DNA of 64,000 nt from Bactericera cockerelli (GCA_024516035.1 CM044958.1:21439568-21503567), one strand, 5' to 3'. Shown: positions 52,662 to 62,939, counted from the stretch's first letter. Numbers and translations: made by a program. The notes: generated by a model not told the origin, from the sequence alone.

Positions 52662-53005
52662 CGTGTCCGTGAGATAGGTATAGATACCTAAATCACGGTG
52701 GTGAGAGGATTATATGGACGCCCAGATCCAATGTCTAGGCTCCTTTCATGTCCATTGATTCTATTTGGTTTTAACATCCTGACTTGAGGTAGACAGGACG
52801 GGGGTTTCACCCTCCATTCGCTGGGAATCGTACCAGCTACCCACATTAACCTCACCCAGCCTGGGTGGGGCCGGAATCGACAGCGTCACATGTTCGGAGG
52901 GGTCAGAATTTTCTGTGCGAAAAGTCTGCTCCAACCGGGAATCGAACTAAGGATCTTTGGACTACGGGCAGTAGTCACAACCGTTACGCCACGGAGGCTG
53001 GTAAT
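52662..53005 (-). mobile_element. tRNA-headed SINE, family F, nested in the pogo element
   Basis: Reversed head: AACCGGGAATCGAACTAAGG (B box) and CGTTACGCCACGGAGGCTGG (A box side). The central block CACCCAGCCTGGGTGGGGCC and CCCTCCATTCGCTGGGAAT matches the 5S SINEs. Flanking AATAATAGTAAT-like repeats are a likely target duplication. Confidence 0.82.
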
Positions 53006-53365
53006 AAAAGCATAATAATAGTAATAGTTAATTATGAGAGCTTTTGAAAGGTGTTTTATATATTTTTTTTATTTTTTTTTTTTACAGATTTTGGTCTTAT
53101 CAATAGTTTCTAGGTCATTGTCAATCTCAGATTTGTCTTCTTCTACCTTCATTTTTTCTTCTTTTTTGAAACTGTTCCCCCTATATTTCTTTTCGTTTTC
53201 TACACTTTCATTTTTCTTCCTTTCTTTTGCTATGTTCAAGTACACAAATACCTTCATTGGGTCCAATACATTAGGGTACTAATATCTTGGTACTTCTTAC
53301 AACCTCCCAGTATTTCAGGATTTTGAGCCTTACGTTTGGAAAATTCTACTTTGGTTTGCGGAATC

Positions 53366-53599
53366 TCAAAACACTGCCGTTGCTCTTCTGACAGCCAGGT
53401 TGCCATTAAAAACATCTAATACGATAGCAGATATCATTTGTGCTTCTGTATACAAAGGAGGTGGTTTCTTCATCTTGTAGTTCCGGGTCATTCTGAGTGT
53501 TTTGATAAACACAAAAAAAGTTATAGGGTAAAACAAACACCCAAAATATGCGTTCGTAATTACCCCATAGCAAAAAAATGCGGGGGTAATTAAGAACAC
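53366..53599 (-). pseudogene. pogo-type transposase N-terminus (psq HTH)
   Basis: RNYKMKKPPPLYTEAQMISA, then IVLDVFNGNLAVRRATAVF, followed after a one-base break by EIPQTKVEF. This is the psq-type helix-turn-helix (YxxxxLxxAxxxVxxGxxxxxxAxxxxxIPxxT) at the start of pogo and jerky-like transposases. Confidence 0.7.
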
Positions 53600-54374
53600 C
53601 CAAAAAGTATAACTTAAAAAATGGTTAAAACAATTATTTTTGTAAAATAATAACCAAAAACATGCTTATCAATAATTAAAAGTAAAATAATGATAAAAAT
53701 TCAAGTAACACTTACCTAAAAAATTGTTTTAAAAAAATCAAAAACTTCAAAAAACAATTTTTTTGATAGATCTATTTTCACTAGCTTACTAACTACAACT
53801 GAAAATAAATACTATCGAAAACTCGTGTTCAACCTGTAAAAACAATTCAAAATAATAGTATTCAACCAACAGATTCGAAATATCTTATCCTGTTTAGGTA
53901 CAATGACCACTGTTCGTAATTACCCCCTGTTCGTAAATACCCCCCTTGACCCTACCAATGTAATCTCAAATTTAGATTTTTATTTTTCTCACTAATTTTA
54001 TCAGTATTATATATTATTATTGTTAATTTTTTACCAATGTTGTGAATAAAGAGGTGCTTTGTAAAGGTATGGAATCATGGGGCCAATGATTGGATGAGCT
54101 ATTTTATTAAGTTTTTTTACCAATGGTCCATTGCTTAACTTTATTGTCAGAATGAGAACTGGTGCAAGCATTGTGAAGGTAATATTATTCTAATGAAAAA
54201 AGTTTCTAGGTTGTTACTGAAGTAATAAAATCATTATTAGAACCCAATATACCAGGTGTTCAGAAAAAACCAGACACTTCTGTTTTTTCAACTAATCAAA
54301 AACTTTTAAGGAAAGAGACCTGAAATTTTACTTGAATAAAGTCAACAATATTTTGAAAATGTCCTGAAAATTTT

Positions 54375-54644
54375 GTTGTTGTTGTTGTTGTAGCCAGCTT
54401 GGCTACAGCTGGATGGGTGAGTGATGGTCTCTAGCCAACTTTATTTCAAAGTTGGCTCGTCCTGAACCACATATTTTTATGTGCAATCAACCGTCATGAG
54501 GACGTGTACCTTTCTTTATAAGCCATTAAACCCTTGAGAAACTGCAAGCTAGCCTGGCTTGTAAGGGTTGGCTAGTCTGTTCTCTGTTTATAGTCCTCTA
54601 GCTATACACTGGCCTTCTCCCTGTTTGATGTCCCCCAGCTAGAC
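54375..54644 (-). mobile_element. CAA-tailed retroposon, 270 bp, 14-bp target duplication
   Basis: GTCCTGAAAATTTT stands on both sides (54361-54374 and 54645-54658). The + strand starts (GTT)n then AGCCAGCTTGGCTACAGCTG. The minus strand therefore ends in (CAA)n. It shares sequence with the LINE 3' end at 61140, so it is either a truncated copy or a SINE using that tail. Confidence 0.85.
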
Positions 54645-55017
54645 GTCCTGAAAATTTTAGAATGAAATATTGAATAGATATTTTCTGGTTGCAAATTTAG
54701 TTCAATTTCACAGTGAATTCTTTGACTTAAACTCTTTAATAATCTTTCTCGCCCCAAACCTTTATCTCCATGTAAAGACTTTATATTATGTAATAATCAG
54801 ACTGCCATTAAATCATTTTATAATTTTAATGTTAACTAGAAACTAACACTTTTAAAATTAGGTTGAAACACACAATTAAAAAAAAAAACTTAAAGTCAGG
54901 TTCATGTAGAGACAATTAATAATTCTTTGACCAATAAATATAGCTACAGGGAATATAAACATTAAATTTTTTTAACAATTTTTTTAGATGAGGAGCCCAA
55001 AAAATTAAATTCAAAAG

Positions 55018-55215
55018 AGAAGCCCAGATCCAATGACTAGGCTCTTGCCATGTCCAATGGATTCTATTTAGGTTTTTATGTACTGATTTGAGTTAATCAG
55101 TGGTTTTACCCTCCAGTCACTGTGAATTGTACCAGGTACTCACTTTAAGCTCACCCAGCCTGGGTTGGGCTAGAAATGGCAACCTAACATGTTTTCTTTG
55201 AGAGAAAACTACATT
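55018..55215 (-). mobile_element. SINE family F, central part
   Basis: GCCCAGATCCAATGACTAGG, TTTTACCCTCCAGTCACTGT and TCACCCAGCCTGGGTTGGGC match family F. The head is lost. Confidence 0.7.
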
Positions 55216-56290
55216 TGAACCTATAAATAATTGGAACACACAATTTCTAGGCCATTCAAAACATTTGTTTCTCAAAAACAACTACTTTTTTCTATGAAAT
55301 GTCTTAAAAGTGTGAATGAGATGGTTAAAAATAATAATTAAAGAAATACATCTAATCTTTAAGATATTTCAAGGCTCAAATTCAGCCTTCATTGGTTTGA
55401 AGAACCCCAGAAAAATGGTTATAACTCTGCTTGAAAGTATAACAAGTCTGCATGAACCTATGCCTTTGTTAAGCTCTGTATCAATTGCTTATACAGCTAG
55501 TATTTAAATGTCAAGTAGGTCTACAAGATTAAGCTTGGATGAGGTAAGCCAGCTGTTGTAGAGTGGGATACAGTCTGGAGTGAGGAGAAGTAAGAAGCTA
55601 GGATTATTACATCATTGTTACCATCATGAAATTCATTTATTCCTCATTGCCTTATTGCTGGAAGCAGGTTTTTTTTATAGCATAGGATGTGTGCAATATT
55701 CAGAAACATTGGTGTGGAAGATTGAAGTTTTGTTTCTGACTGGGAAAAATCTGAAATATAGTTATACTGTTTGGTGAAAGAGAAAGCCACAGGCTTTAAC
55801 CTCGCCCTTGATTCACTGTATGATTATTCAATTGAATTTTATTTATTTCATGTCCTGTGTTGCAGTAGATTTGTATTCTGGAGTTTGCTAATGAAGTATT
55901 AAATAATAATAATACTTACTAACATGTTTGCTTGAGACTAGAGTTTATGAATGCTGAATTTAAAGGCAGCTAAAATTTACTCTTTGTGTAGGTCCTCTCG
56001 TTATTTTAAGACTTATATGCCTTTTCATAGCCTTCATGAGAATATTGATTGTAGTTACTTGGTATGTCTACTAACTAAACAGGTAGGGTACCTACTCATT
56101 CTTGTAGAGGGAAAAGATAGGTTTAGAATGAAACCACTCAAAATCCAAAATCTCAAACTGATCCACAAGATCCATCCGATCTGAATATTGGAGGAAGAAC
56201 CTGATTCAAAAAGTTCCAACACCTCTCAAATACCCTATGTTCAATCTGCATTTACCACTGCAATGATAGAACATCCTGCTTGACCTTCTT
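55216..56290. other. Spacer without recognised features
   Basis: AT-rich, with several short open frames that lack homology, splice context or codon bias. Confidence 0.5.
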
Positions 56291-56294
56291 ATTG

Positions 56295-56325
<31 letters not shown>

Positions 56326-56352
56326 CTCTCTCTCTCTCTCTTTCTCTCTCTT
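56295..56352. repeat. (CT)n microsatellite
   Basis: CTCTCT runs with TTTC interruptions. Confidence 0.95.
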
Positions 56353-56980
56353 TCTTCTCCTCACTCACTCCCCTTCTCACTCACTCACAAGTACCTTGTA
56401 AACAAAAAAACCACAGAAAAAGAGGAGGACTAAACCAGCCTTGGATCAACAATGTGGCATATGAGACTACACCGTACTAAGTTGTGACTGTGAAGTCAGT
56501 GCTGAGATTTGATTATAAGATAACAGTGACCGCGTTAATACTGAAGAGTTGGGCATATTTTTATCTTAATATATAAAAGATAAAAAAAAAACAAAAAACG
56601 AAACACCAACAACTTAGAGAAATACGTGGTGTAAAAAAAAATCGTTTAAATTCGATCTAATCTTGAAGTTTGTTTTCTACTTGTGGTGCTAATATTTTAT
56701 TCCGCTTCAAAGGAATATTAAAAGTTATGAACCGCGTCCTTTTTTGTGACTAGTTCAGTTTGTGCTGTCGAAAATAAGATATGGTCAAATCTTACTGTTT
56801 GGATCACCAGAGAGAAGTAAGCAATCACTAATCACTTTGTTGACAGTTTGTATAATATTTTCTTGCCATTGGCAGGAATCAAACCCTCGGGTTTATACGA
56901 AGGTTTAAAAACAAGAGCTTAGCCAGTTTAGCCACCTAGGCTGGCCAGCAATCTTGTTTTCCCCCCACTTATTGTATACA

Positions 56981-57148
56981 GTCGAACCCGGGTATAAGAA
57001 AAACCTGGATATAAGAGAGCAATTTCCAGGTCAAATAATTTAACTCTCTATATTCTCTATAAGGTAGAAAACCTCTTTATAAGAGAAAGCTGGATATAAG
57101 AAAAAATATAGAATTCTAGGTAGATAGTAGAGTGGAGCCTGGATATAA
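56981..57148. mobile_element. pogo-like MITE
   Basis: CAGTCGAACCCGGGTATAAG, then CTGGATATAAGAGAGCAATT, ACCTCTTTATAAGAGAAAGC and a second GCCTGGATATAAGAG. The right terminus is imperfect. Confidence 0.75.
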
Positions 57149-57544
57149 GAGAAAAAAATCTCATATATTTCCACTGTAGTTTCCAGTTTCCACTGTACTA
57201 TCTACCTAGTGTCCTAGTACTATGTATTTCATTACTCTAGGTATGGATTTTACATTTCAATTTTTACTGATAACAGTGATAACATAGTCTCAGTCACTGA
57301 TAAGCACCAATTAGTGACATTCAGTTTGTAGTGTGTCTGATCAAATAAGGTAGCTTTTTGAAGATAATATGAGACATGTCTCATGTTATCTTTTTACACC
57401 TTACTTGGTTACTTGGGCCAGTTCTTTTTAAAATAACTAAAAAAAATATAAAAACAATTGATGAAAATTTCAAGTTTGGCGACCATCGAACACGATGATG
57501 CTACTTAATGATGATAACGATGAAAGAAATTCCTCTAAAAATTA

Positions 57545-57790
57545 AGCATGAATGAAGATCGAACCCGGAGTCTGCGATCAAAACCAATAGTGCCGGTATC
57601 AAGTTATTCACTGACCTAAATAAAATAAAAAGCATTATTATTCGATTGTGTTTTACACAAATGTTGTTCTTTTATGCACTCTGCTTTACCTATACACTCT
57701 ACTTTATACACTCAGCTTGATTTTTTATTTATTATATAACAGGACTCGAACCTTAGCCTCCCGGAATTGACCATTCGGGTACCAAGGCTG
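57545..57790 (-). mobile_element. tRNA-like SINE heads, two fragments
   Basis: AGATCGAACCCGGAGTCTGC (57545) and GGACTCGAACCTTAGCCTCC with ACCAAGGCTGG (57740-57790) are reversed B and A box regions. Bodies are not identified. Confidence 0.4.
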
Positions 57791-57814
57791 GAATAATAAA
57801 ATGTTTTGTTAAAG

Positions 57815-57950
57815 TTATCATATTATTTTGTGTTAATCACTTTTGTGATTCGTGATATCACTACTACTCTAACTAGCTTTACTAATTTTTTGCTTTATTT
57901 GGAACTTGAACCAGGGACCTCCAGTTTACAAGTCCGCTGGAATATAGAAT
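57815..57950 (-). mobile_element. SINE family C in reverse
   Basis: GTTATCATATTATTTTGTG, ATCACTTTTGTGATTCGTGA and GAACTTGAACCAGGGACCTC. Head present to the CAAGTCCGCTG anticodon arm. Confidence 0.75.
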
Positions 57951-58227
57951 GTAGTGTACTATTACATAGAGTGGGCACTGCCCGTAAATTCCGATGCTTA
58001 TAATAAAAAGTAGGTACCTACGTTTAAGATTATGTCATGGTCTTGAGTTCATAGAGTTCTCACCTAGTTTTTAAGCTTGTACCTATTTAACTACTGGGTG
58101 ATATAAAAAAATATAAACAATATACAGACGCCATAAAATCTAGATATGACTGTGTTGCAGACCTCTGAGCCTGGCGAAATTAAAAGAATTTTCACAAATA
58201 AAAACATAATTTTTCTTTGAATTTTAC

Positions 58228-58370
58228 CGACCTCAGTAGCTTGATCGATAAGGCGGCGGACTTGTAACCTGGAGGTCGGTGGTTCAAGTTCCGGATTCAG
58301 CGTAGATTTAGTAAAGCGAGTTTGAGTAGTTATAATATCAGGAAAGTGATTAACACAAATATGATATTTT
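58228..58370 (+). mobile_element. SINE family C, full length
   Basis: CTCAGTAGCTTGATCGATAA (A box), GACTTGTAACCTGGAGGTCG, GGTTCAAGTTCCGG (B box), and the tail ATCAGGAAAGTGATTAACAC. Confidence 0.88.
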
Positions 58371-58699
58371 TTTCTTTGAATTTGATATTTGCCAAAGTAG
58401 ATTCGAACCCCTAGACCTAGACCCTAGACAGTGAACTGATGATGTCTCACTGTGTCATGGTGCCATACGTTGTTTTATCTCGGTAACTCTGTTTCTCGGA
58501 AATTCCAAGTGTCGTGTTTGTGTGGTTTATTGATAACAAAGCTACACATTAGCAACTATTCTCAGGATCAGTGCTAGAATATTTATCAAGGAGGAATTGG
58601 GATATGAAATTATTTGCTTTTAGAATGAAACGAAAAATCAATTTAATTTCTCGAGATACAACATCAAAGAAAATTGGCTATTGGTGCTGCCACAGTGCC

Positions 58700-59145
58700 A
58701 CATAAACCGGACAAAAATGGCATTTATAAAGTCGTTCTTTCAGTATCTAAAGAGATTGAGTTTGTTTACCATGTCAAACATAATAATTATGCATTAATTA
58801 ATCTAGAAATGTGTGATAATTTTCATTGTGTACGAGCTAGGACTTGAAAAATCTTCTTTTAGCCAGCGTCGATGGCGCGTTGAATGCACCGGTTCTCATT
58901 GGATCACCGAAGTTAAGCAACGTCCAGCGAGGTGAAGACTTCGTGATGCTGGCATTCCGGCCCAACCCAGGCTGGGTGAGGTTAATGTGGGTAGCAGGTT
59001 TGTGAGTTTCCTGCGAATGGAGGGTAACACCCCCGTCGTGATATGACCATGCAGTTGAAAGCGACGTTAAAACCAAAAAAAAAAAAAAAAATCTTCTTTT
59101 TGATCTAGGGGTGCTGCAGTTCGGCAACTCATATGCACCGGCCAC
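58700..59145 (+). mobile_element. Interspersed element (as 43085), interrupted by a 5S SINE
   Basis: CGTTCTTTCAGTATCTAAAG, GAAATGTGTGATAATTTTCA and, after the SINE, GGGGTGCTGCAGTTCGGCAA align with 43140-43330. A further partial copy is at 59185-59270. Confidence 0.65.
58860..59090 (+). mobile_element. 5S SINE, C-box-deleted type, with target duplication
   Basis: GCCAGCGTCGATGGCGCGTT, ACCGAAGTTAAGCAACGTCC and GTGAAGACTTCGTGATGCTG form the head, without the GGATGGGTGACC box. The body and GAAAGCGACGTTAAAACC tail are well preserved. AATCTTCTTTT flanks it on both sides. The element at 43085 is its empty site. Confidence 0.93.
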
Positions 59146-59463
59146 CCCTGATAAAAACACTAGGTACCTTTGAATTGAAAATGATAGCTAACTTGAGAAA
59201 ATCCTCTCTTTTTTATTTCTCGTCTGGGGGTGTTGCAGTTCCGCAGCTCCTGAGCACCGGCCGCGCCTGGACTAAGTGTCAAACTGTTGCACTCTCTGTC
59301 CCCAGTGATCTGAGGTACGGCTATGGAGTGTTTCATGTTGATGCCACTACTGAGTTGATAGTTAGGGTCGTGTGTATAAGTTATCAGAGGACTAGTGCAC
59401 ACGTCAGCATTGCTTTTAGAGAGTCAATCTTGTTTCTCAAGAATTATTAAATTACATATTGCA

Positions 59464-59580
59464 GTCGAACCTGGATGTAAGAGAACAATTTCCAGGTCCA
59501 ATTTACTTCTCTAGGTATAAGGGGAGATAACCTCTTTCTAAAAATTTTCGGTCCCTTGAGTACTCTTATTCGACTGTACT
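59464..59580. mobile_element. pogo-like MITE, short
   Basis: CAGTCGAACCTGGATGTAAG, then CGGTCCCTTGAGTACTCTTA and TTCGACTGTA. The inverted ends pair. Confidence 0.8.
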
Positions 59581-59974
59581 TTTTTACTCTTCTGTGAGCT
59601 ATAGAAAAAATACTTTCTATACAATATGCTCACAGGTAATAGAAAGTAAAAATCATACTTCACATTAACGTAAAAATGTGCAGTCGAATTATTATTTGTA
59701 TCCTATTTTTTTTGCCTGCTTCTAAATGTACTGACATTCAGTCCACGTATTGAGATTCATATTACACACGGCTATTCGAAATGAAGGATTCATTTTATTC
59801 AGGTCTCGATTTATTGACAGCCCCATGATTGTGTGTCAGTATTTTGATTGATCGCAATACCGCTGAAGTACCTGTGGATCTCAAGTAGGGAGACAGCAGC
59901 TAGCTTCTCTGCCTGGGAGGGTTCTGTATCGAGTGATTTCAGCCTAATCGTGTGTCTCTTTCTTATTTGCGTAA

Positions 59975-60120
59975 TTTTCACGCGTCTCACCAAACCAGAA
60001 CTTACCTGTTCGAATCTCGTAAATCAACAAAGGTCTGCAGATTTAAAAGTAATTTACATTTCACGGGTCTTGCCAAACAAGAACTTGGCTGTTCGAATCT
60101 CGTTAATCAACAAAGGGTGA
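59975..60120. repeat. Tandem duplication of a 70-bp segment
   Basis: ACCAAACCAGAACTTACCTG with GTTCGAATCTCGTAAATCAA is followed by GCCAAACAAGAACTTGGCTG with GTTCGAATCTCGTTAATCAA. Function unknown. Confidence 0.7.
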
Positions 60121-60283
60121 CGTAAATTGGAAATAAATAACAAATCGAAATAAAACAAGGCTTACAAAAGTTTTTTTGTTTCTTACAAAAGTGCATTTTT
60201 TAACACTATTCCATCAATAATTATTTACACTCTTGCACTTAGAAAATGATTAACACAGAATAAGTTTAACACTATTACACTCA

Positions 60284-60611
60284 GATTTGCAAGAGAATAC
60301 TTTTTGTTATTCTATCTTCGATAAACTTTTGTCCGAGCAACCGATACTTTCCCGAGTAATTGTCACTCAGTTGTCTTCACGAGGTAACATCCGGGATTTG
60401 CAAGAGAATACTTTTTGATTTTCTATATCTTCGATAAAATATTATCCGAGCACCCGATACTGCCCCGAGTAATTGTCACTCAGTTGTCCTCACGAGGTAA
60501 CATCCGGGATTTGCAAGAGAATACTTTTTGTTTTTTCTATCTTCGATAAACTGTTGTCCGAGCAACCGATACTTTCCCGAGTATTTGTCACTCAGTTGTC
60601 CTCACGAGGCC
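60284..60611 (+). promoter_or_regulatory. Triplicated promoter/5' UTR unit of gene 3
   Basis: Three copies of a 111 to 113-bp unit: 60284-60394, 60395-60507 and 60508-60611. Each starts GATTTGCAAGAGAATACTTT, contains CTTCGATAAA and CGAGTA(A/T)TTGTCACTC, and places an initiator-like TCAGTT at 60367, 60480 and 60592. The last copy switches into the coding start right after TCCTCACGAGG. No TATA box is evident. The motif match to the arthropod initiator is my inference. Confidence 0.7.
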
Positions 60612-60740
60612 ATGTCCACCGTACTCGCAGACAGCAACACGCTGATAGTCTCTCTCAATCCGGACGGCATTGTGACGGCTAAGCCGTACCACGACGATAT
60701 CCGTGTGGACGTGAGGCCAGCCGATGTGAAGACCAAGCTG
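60612..60740 (+). CDS. Gene 3 exon 1
   Basis: 43 codons from ATG to AAGCTG|GTAAGT. GC-rich against its surroundings. It includes KPYHDDIRVDVRPADVKTKL. A family B SINE begins about 7 nt after the splice junction. Confidence 0.82.
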
Positions 60741-62939
60741 GTAAGTCCGGTAGTCAAGTGGTTAACGCGCTAGTCTGGTAGCGTAGGGATCCGTTGGTTC
60801 GAATCCCACACAGTGCACGAATTTTTCCTCATTAATTTGAGTTTGTGACCACGTACTAATAAGACTCTGAGAGTTAGGTGGTAGAAAATGCTTTGAGCAT
60901 TAAACTTGCCTGGTGGTTATCTTCCACTAAGAGTGTTATTATTATTATGAGTACACCGAGTGGTGTTTTCTCGTGATAAAGTCAAAAAAGTTATCATATT
61001 TGTGTTAATCACTTTCGTGATATAACAACTAATCAAACTGGTTTTACTAAATCTACGCTGAAATCGGGACTTGAACCACCGACCTGCAGGATACAAGTCC
61101 GCTGCTTTATCGATGAAGATACAGAGGTCGGTTCTTCTTGTGATAGTTGTTGTAACCTGCTTAGCAAAAGCCAGAGGGAGTGATGGTCTTCAACCAACTT
61201 TTTTTTTCTAGAGGCTTCGCAGAAAAAATCTTTTAAATACACCCGGAAAACATGGGGAATGGGATTTCCACCCACTAAAAAACCTAGACCTCTCTGGGGA
61301 AGATAGTCATCCGGAACAGTTTCATAATATTACTTCAGGTGCATTATCTCTCACCACGGGGCCTGCACTCTCTCATCTCTTTCCTTCTTTTTCATTTCGG
61401 CACCTATAAAATTCATTATTGTCTCCCATTTCTTCTCCCTTGTCAGCATTTCGTCAATACCATTGTCACTATCTAATTTCAACCCATGCAAATCTTCAGC
61501 ATATTGTCTCTTTTCATCTAATTTAATACATTCAGCCATCTGAAGTGGAGAAGTTGGTTCATCCTGAATCCCGAGCGCTTCTTAATTGTTTTAGGGTGAA
61601 TCGCCGCGAAAAAGTTTTGGCCATCCCTGTTACAGGTAGTACTGTGTACTGAAGTAAAAATCTCTTTTACAATGTTTCACATGTCCCGGTAGCTCAGTGG
61701 TCACTGGTAATCCTGAGGTCGTGGGTTCAAAACCCAGCCGGGACATGACAAGCTATCCTCCCATTTGGGATTTTTCAAAAGTAGGTAGTTATGTATAGTT
61801 ACAGTGAGTCATTACCATGTGTATACTGTACTGAGTACATAGTATTATGTAGTTGATACATAACATTTGATCCTAATCCGAGATAATTTTACTCCAGAGA
61901 TGAAGGATATTGTGCATACTAACCTTATTACCCTTAATATCGCTTGCTTCCTAGACTATCAATTAATATTTATTCATCCATCGAGTTTTTCTAACTAATT
62001 CGACCACTTATACTTGTGGTATAAGTGGTCGAATTAGTTAGCTCGTTTATATTGTCTATTATATTGTGGAGATAAGTTATGCAGGCGGAAAATTAGCAAG
62101 CTTCTAGTGAGTTTTTTTTTTTCAAATCGAAGATTTGTGAGATATTGCGTTTACGTGTTACTGACCCATTGCAAGAAATCTTCAAGTACTTTTTAGTGAC
62201 TGTGATTCGACCATTTTCGTCCAAATCTAGATAGCGGGACACTGGTTATTTCCCCGTTGAACCGGTTGAACATCCCCCAGTTAGACCGCCAACAAGTTGA
62301 TAACAAATATCTTCCATTAATATGAAACAAGGATTCATTGTCATTTGGACTAATTCATAGCTACAAGATTAAAAGCTAGACTTGCCTATATATTTTTTTT
62401 TGTTTTTAATTTTACATAAAATGTTTTACAAAGGTTGGCAATAATAAGCATAATACAATTGTTGGTAGAGTAATAATTAAAAAAAGGATCAGAACATTAT
62501 TATTATTTTTTTTTTTTGCTCTACTATTTAATGTAGCTAATATGTTGTACCTAAAACTGCCTATATTAGTTCAGGTGACAATGAATCCTCGTCTCATATT
62601 ATGAATATGTAATTTGTTCCATAATGGAATATCAAACTTGTTGAATGCTAACGTCTACCGCTTGTTCTGTTGCAGATGGAGAACATTGGCTACCAGAACG
62701 ACACCTCTGAGAAGCTAGCCGAGTCCTCGTGCAACTCCAGCACGGTGGAGCTACACCACGTGTCCAAGAAGCCACAGCCAGGGCACGCGTGCAACGCTGA
62801 CGCGTGCCGCCGTGCCAACGCCAAGTCCGTGCCGAGTCCGTGGCACCGGCTCAAGTCCGTGTTTCTGGTGGTTCTCATCGTACTGTTTGGGTTGTGGATT
62901 GGCCTCATGGCACTGCTCATCACGAAGAACGCGCTGTAG
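60612..62939 (+). CDS. Unrecognised 130-residue protein with C-terminal membrane segment
   Basis: Two exons, 60612-60740 and 62676-62939, joined in phase 0. The start GAGGCCATGT is the first ATG after the third promoter copy. Residues 1-43 read MSTVLADSNTLIVSLNPDGI and continue to PADVKTKL; the second exon reads MENIGYQNDTSEKLAESSCN and has a Cys-containing stretch HACNADACRRAN. Residues about 104-124 (VFLVVLIVLFGLWIGLMALL) are a clear membrane span, followed by ITKNAL. There is no signal peptide, so a tail-anchored or type II topology with a cytosolic N-terminus is likely. I do not recognise the family. Confidence 0.82.
60747..60955 (+). mobile_element. SINE family B, full length, abutting the gene 3 donor
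   Basis: Head GGTAGTCAAGTGGTTAACGC and TTGGTTCGAATCCCAC, body GTTTGTGACCACGTACTAAT and GGTAGAAAATGCTTTGAGC, tail (TTA)n. Only the GTAAGT hexamer separates it from exon 1. Confidence 0.9.
60985..61135 (-). mobile_element. SINE family C, full length in reverse
   Basis: It opens AGTTATCATATTTGTGTTAA and continues with ATCGGGACTTGAACCACCGA to ACAGAGGTCGG. Confidence 0.88.
61140..61560 (-). pseudogene. LINE C-terminus and 3' UTR with CAA tail
   Basis: On the minus strand an open frame (61351-61539) contains REKKWETIMNFIGAEMKKKE followed by RDERVQ, resembling the W-x2-I-x2-F-x4-M-x2-KE-x2-ER C-terminus of I/R1-like non-LTR elements. Its 3' UTR runs to GTTGGTTGAAGACCATCACT and (CAA)n. The tail is shared with 54375, 25629 and 42767. 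Confidence 0.65.
61682..61800 (+). mobile_element. SINE family A
   Basis: GTCCCGGTAGCTCAGTGGTC, then GGGTTCAAAACCCAGCCGGG and AC. The first and last seven bases of the head pair perfectly as an acceptor stem. The anticodon arm is shortened. Confidence 0.85.
61991..62041. repeat. Perfect 23-bp hairpin with 5-nt loop
   Basis: Arms of 23 bp (left arm starts CTAACTAATTCGACCACT) pair without mismatch around TTGTG. It lies in intron 1 of gene 3. Confidence 0.95.
62330..62600. mobile_element. MITE family K without nested J
   Basis: AAGGATTCATTGTCATTTGG and TCAGGTGACAATGAATCCT are inverted ends. The interior has T-rich stretches and TTGGCAATAATAAGCATAAT. Confidence 0.75.
62676..62939 (+). CDS. Gene 3 exon 2, membrane segment
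   Basis: The acceptor is GTTCTGTTGCAG and the stop TAG lies at 62937-62939. 87 codons, GC-rich, with strong codon-position bias. It carries the hydrophobic span and ends ITKNAL. Confidence 0.85.
   Translation: MENIGYQNDTSEKLAESSCNSSTVELHHVSKKPQPGHACNADACRRANAKSVPSPWHRLKSVFLVVLIVLFGLWIGLMALLITKNAL

Larger units (their letters stand above)
52207..53952 (-). mobile_element. Decayed pogo-type transposon, 1.75 kb, with nested SINE
   Basis: Ends GGGTCAAGGGGGGTAATTAC and its inverted partner, AATACCCCCCTTGACCC, are flanked by TA. Sub-terminal TTACCCCCGCCTGTTCGCAT motifs repeat in both orientations. It holds the start of a psq-type HTH on the minus strand and a family F SINE. The catalytic domain is gone. 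Confidence 0.82.
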
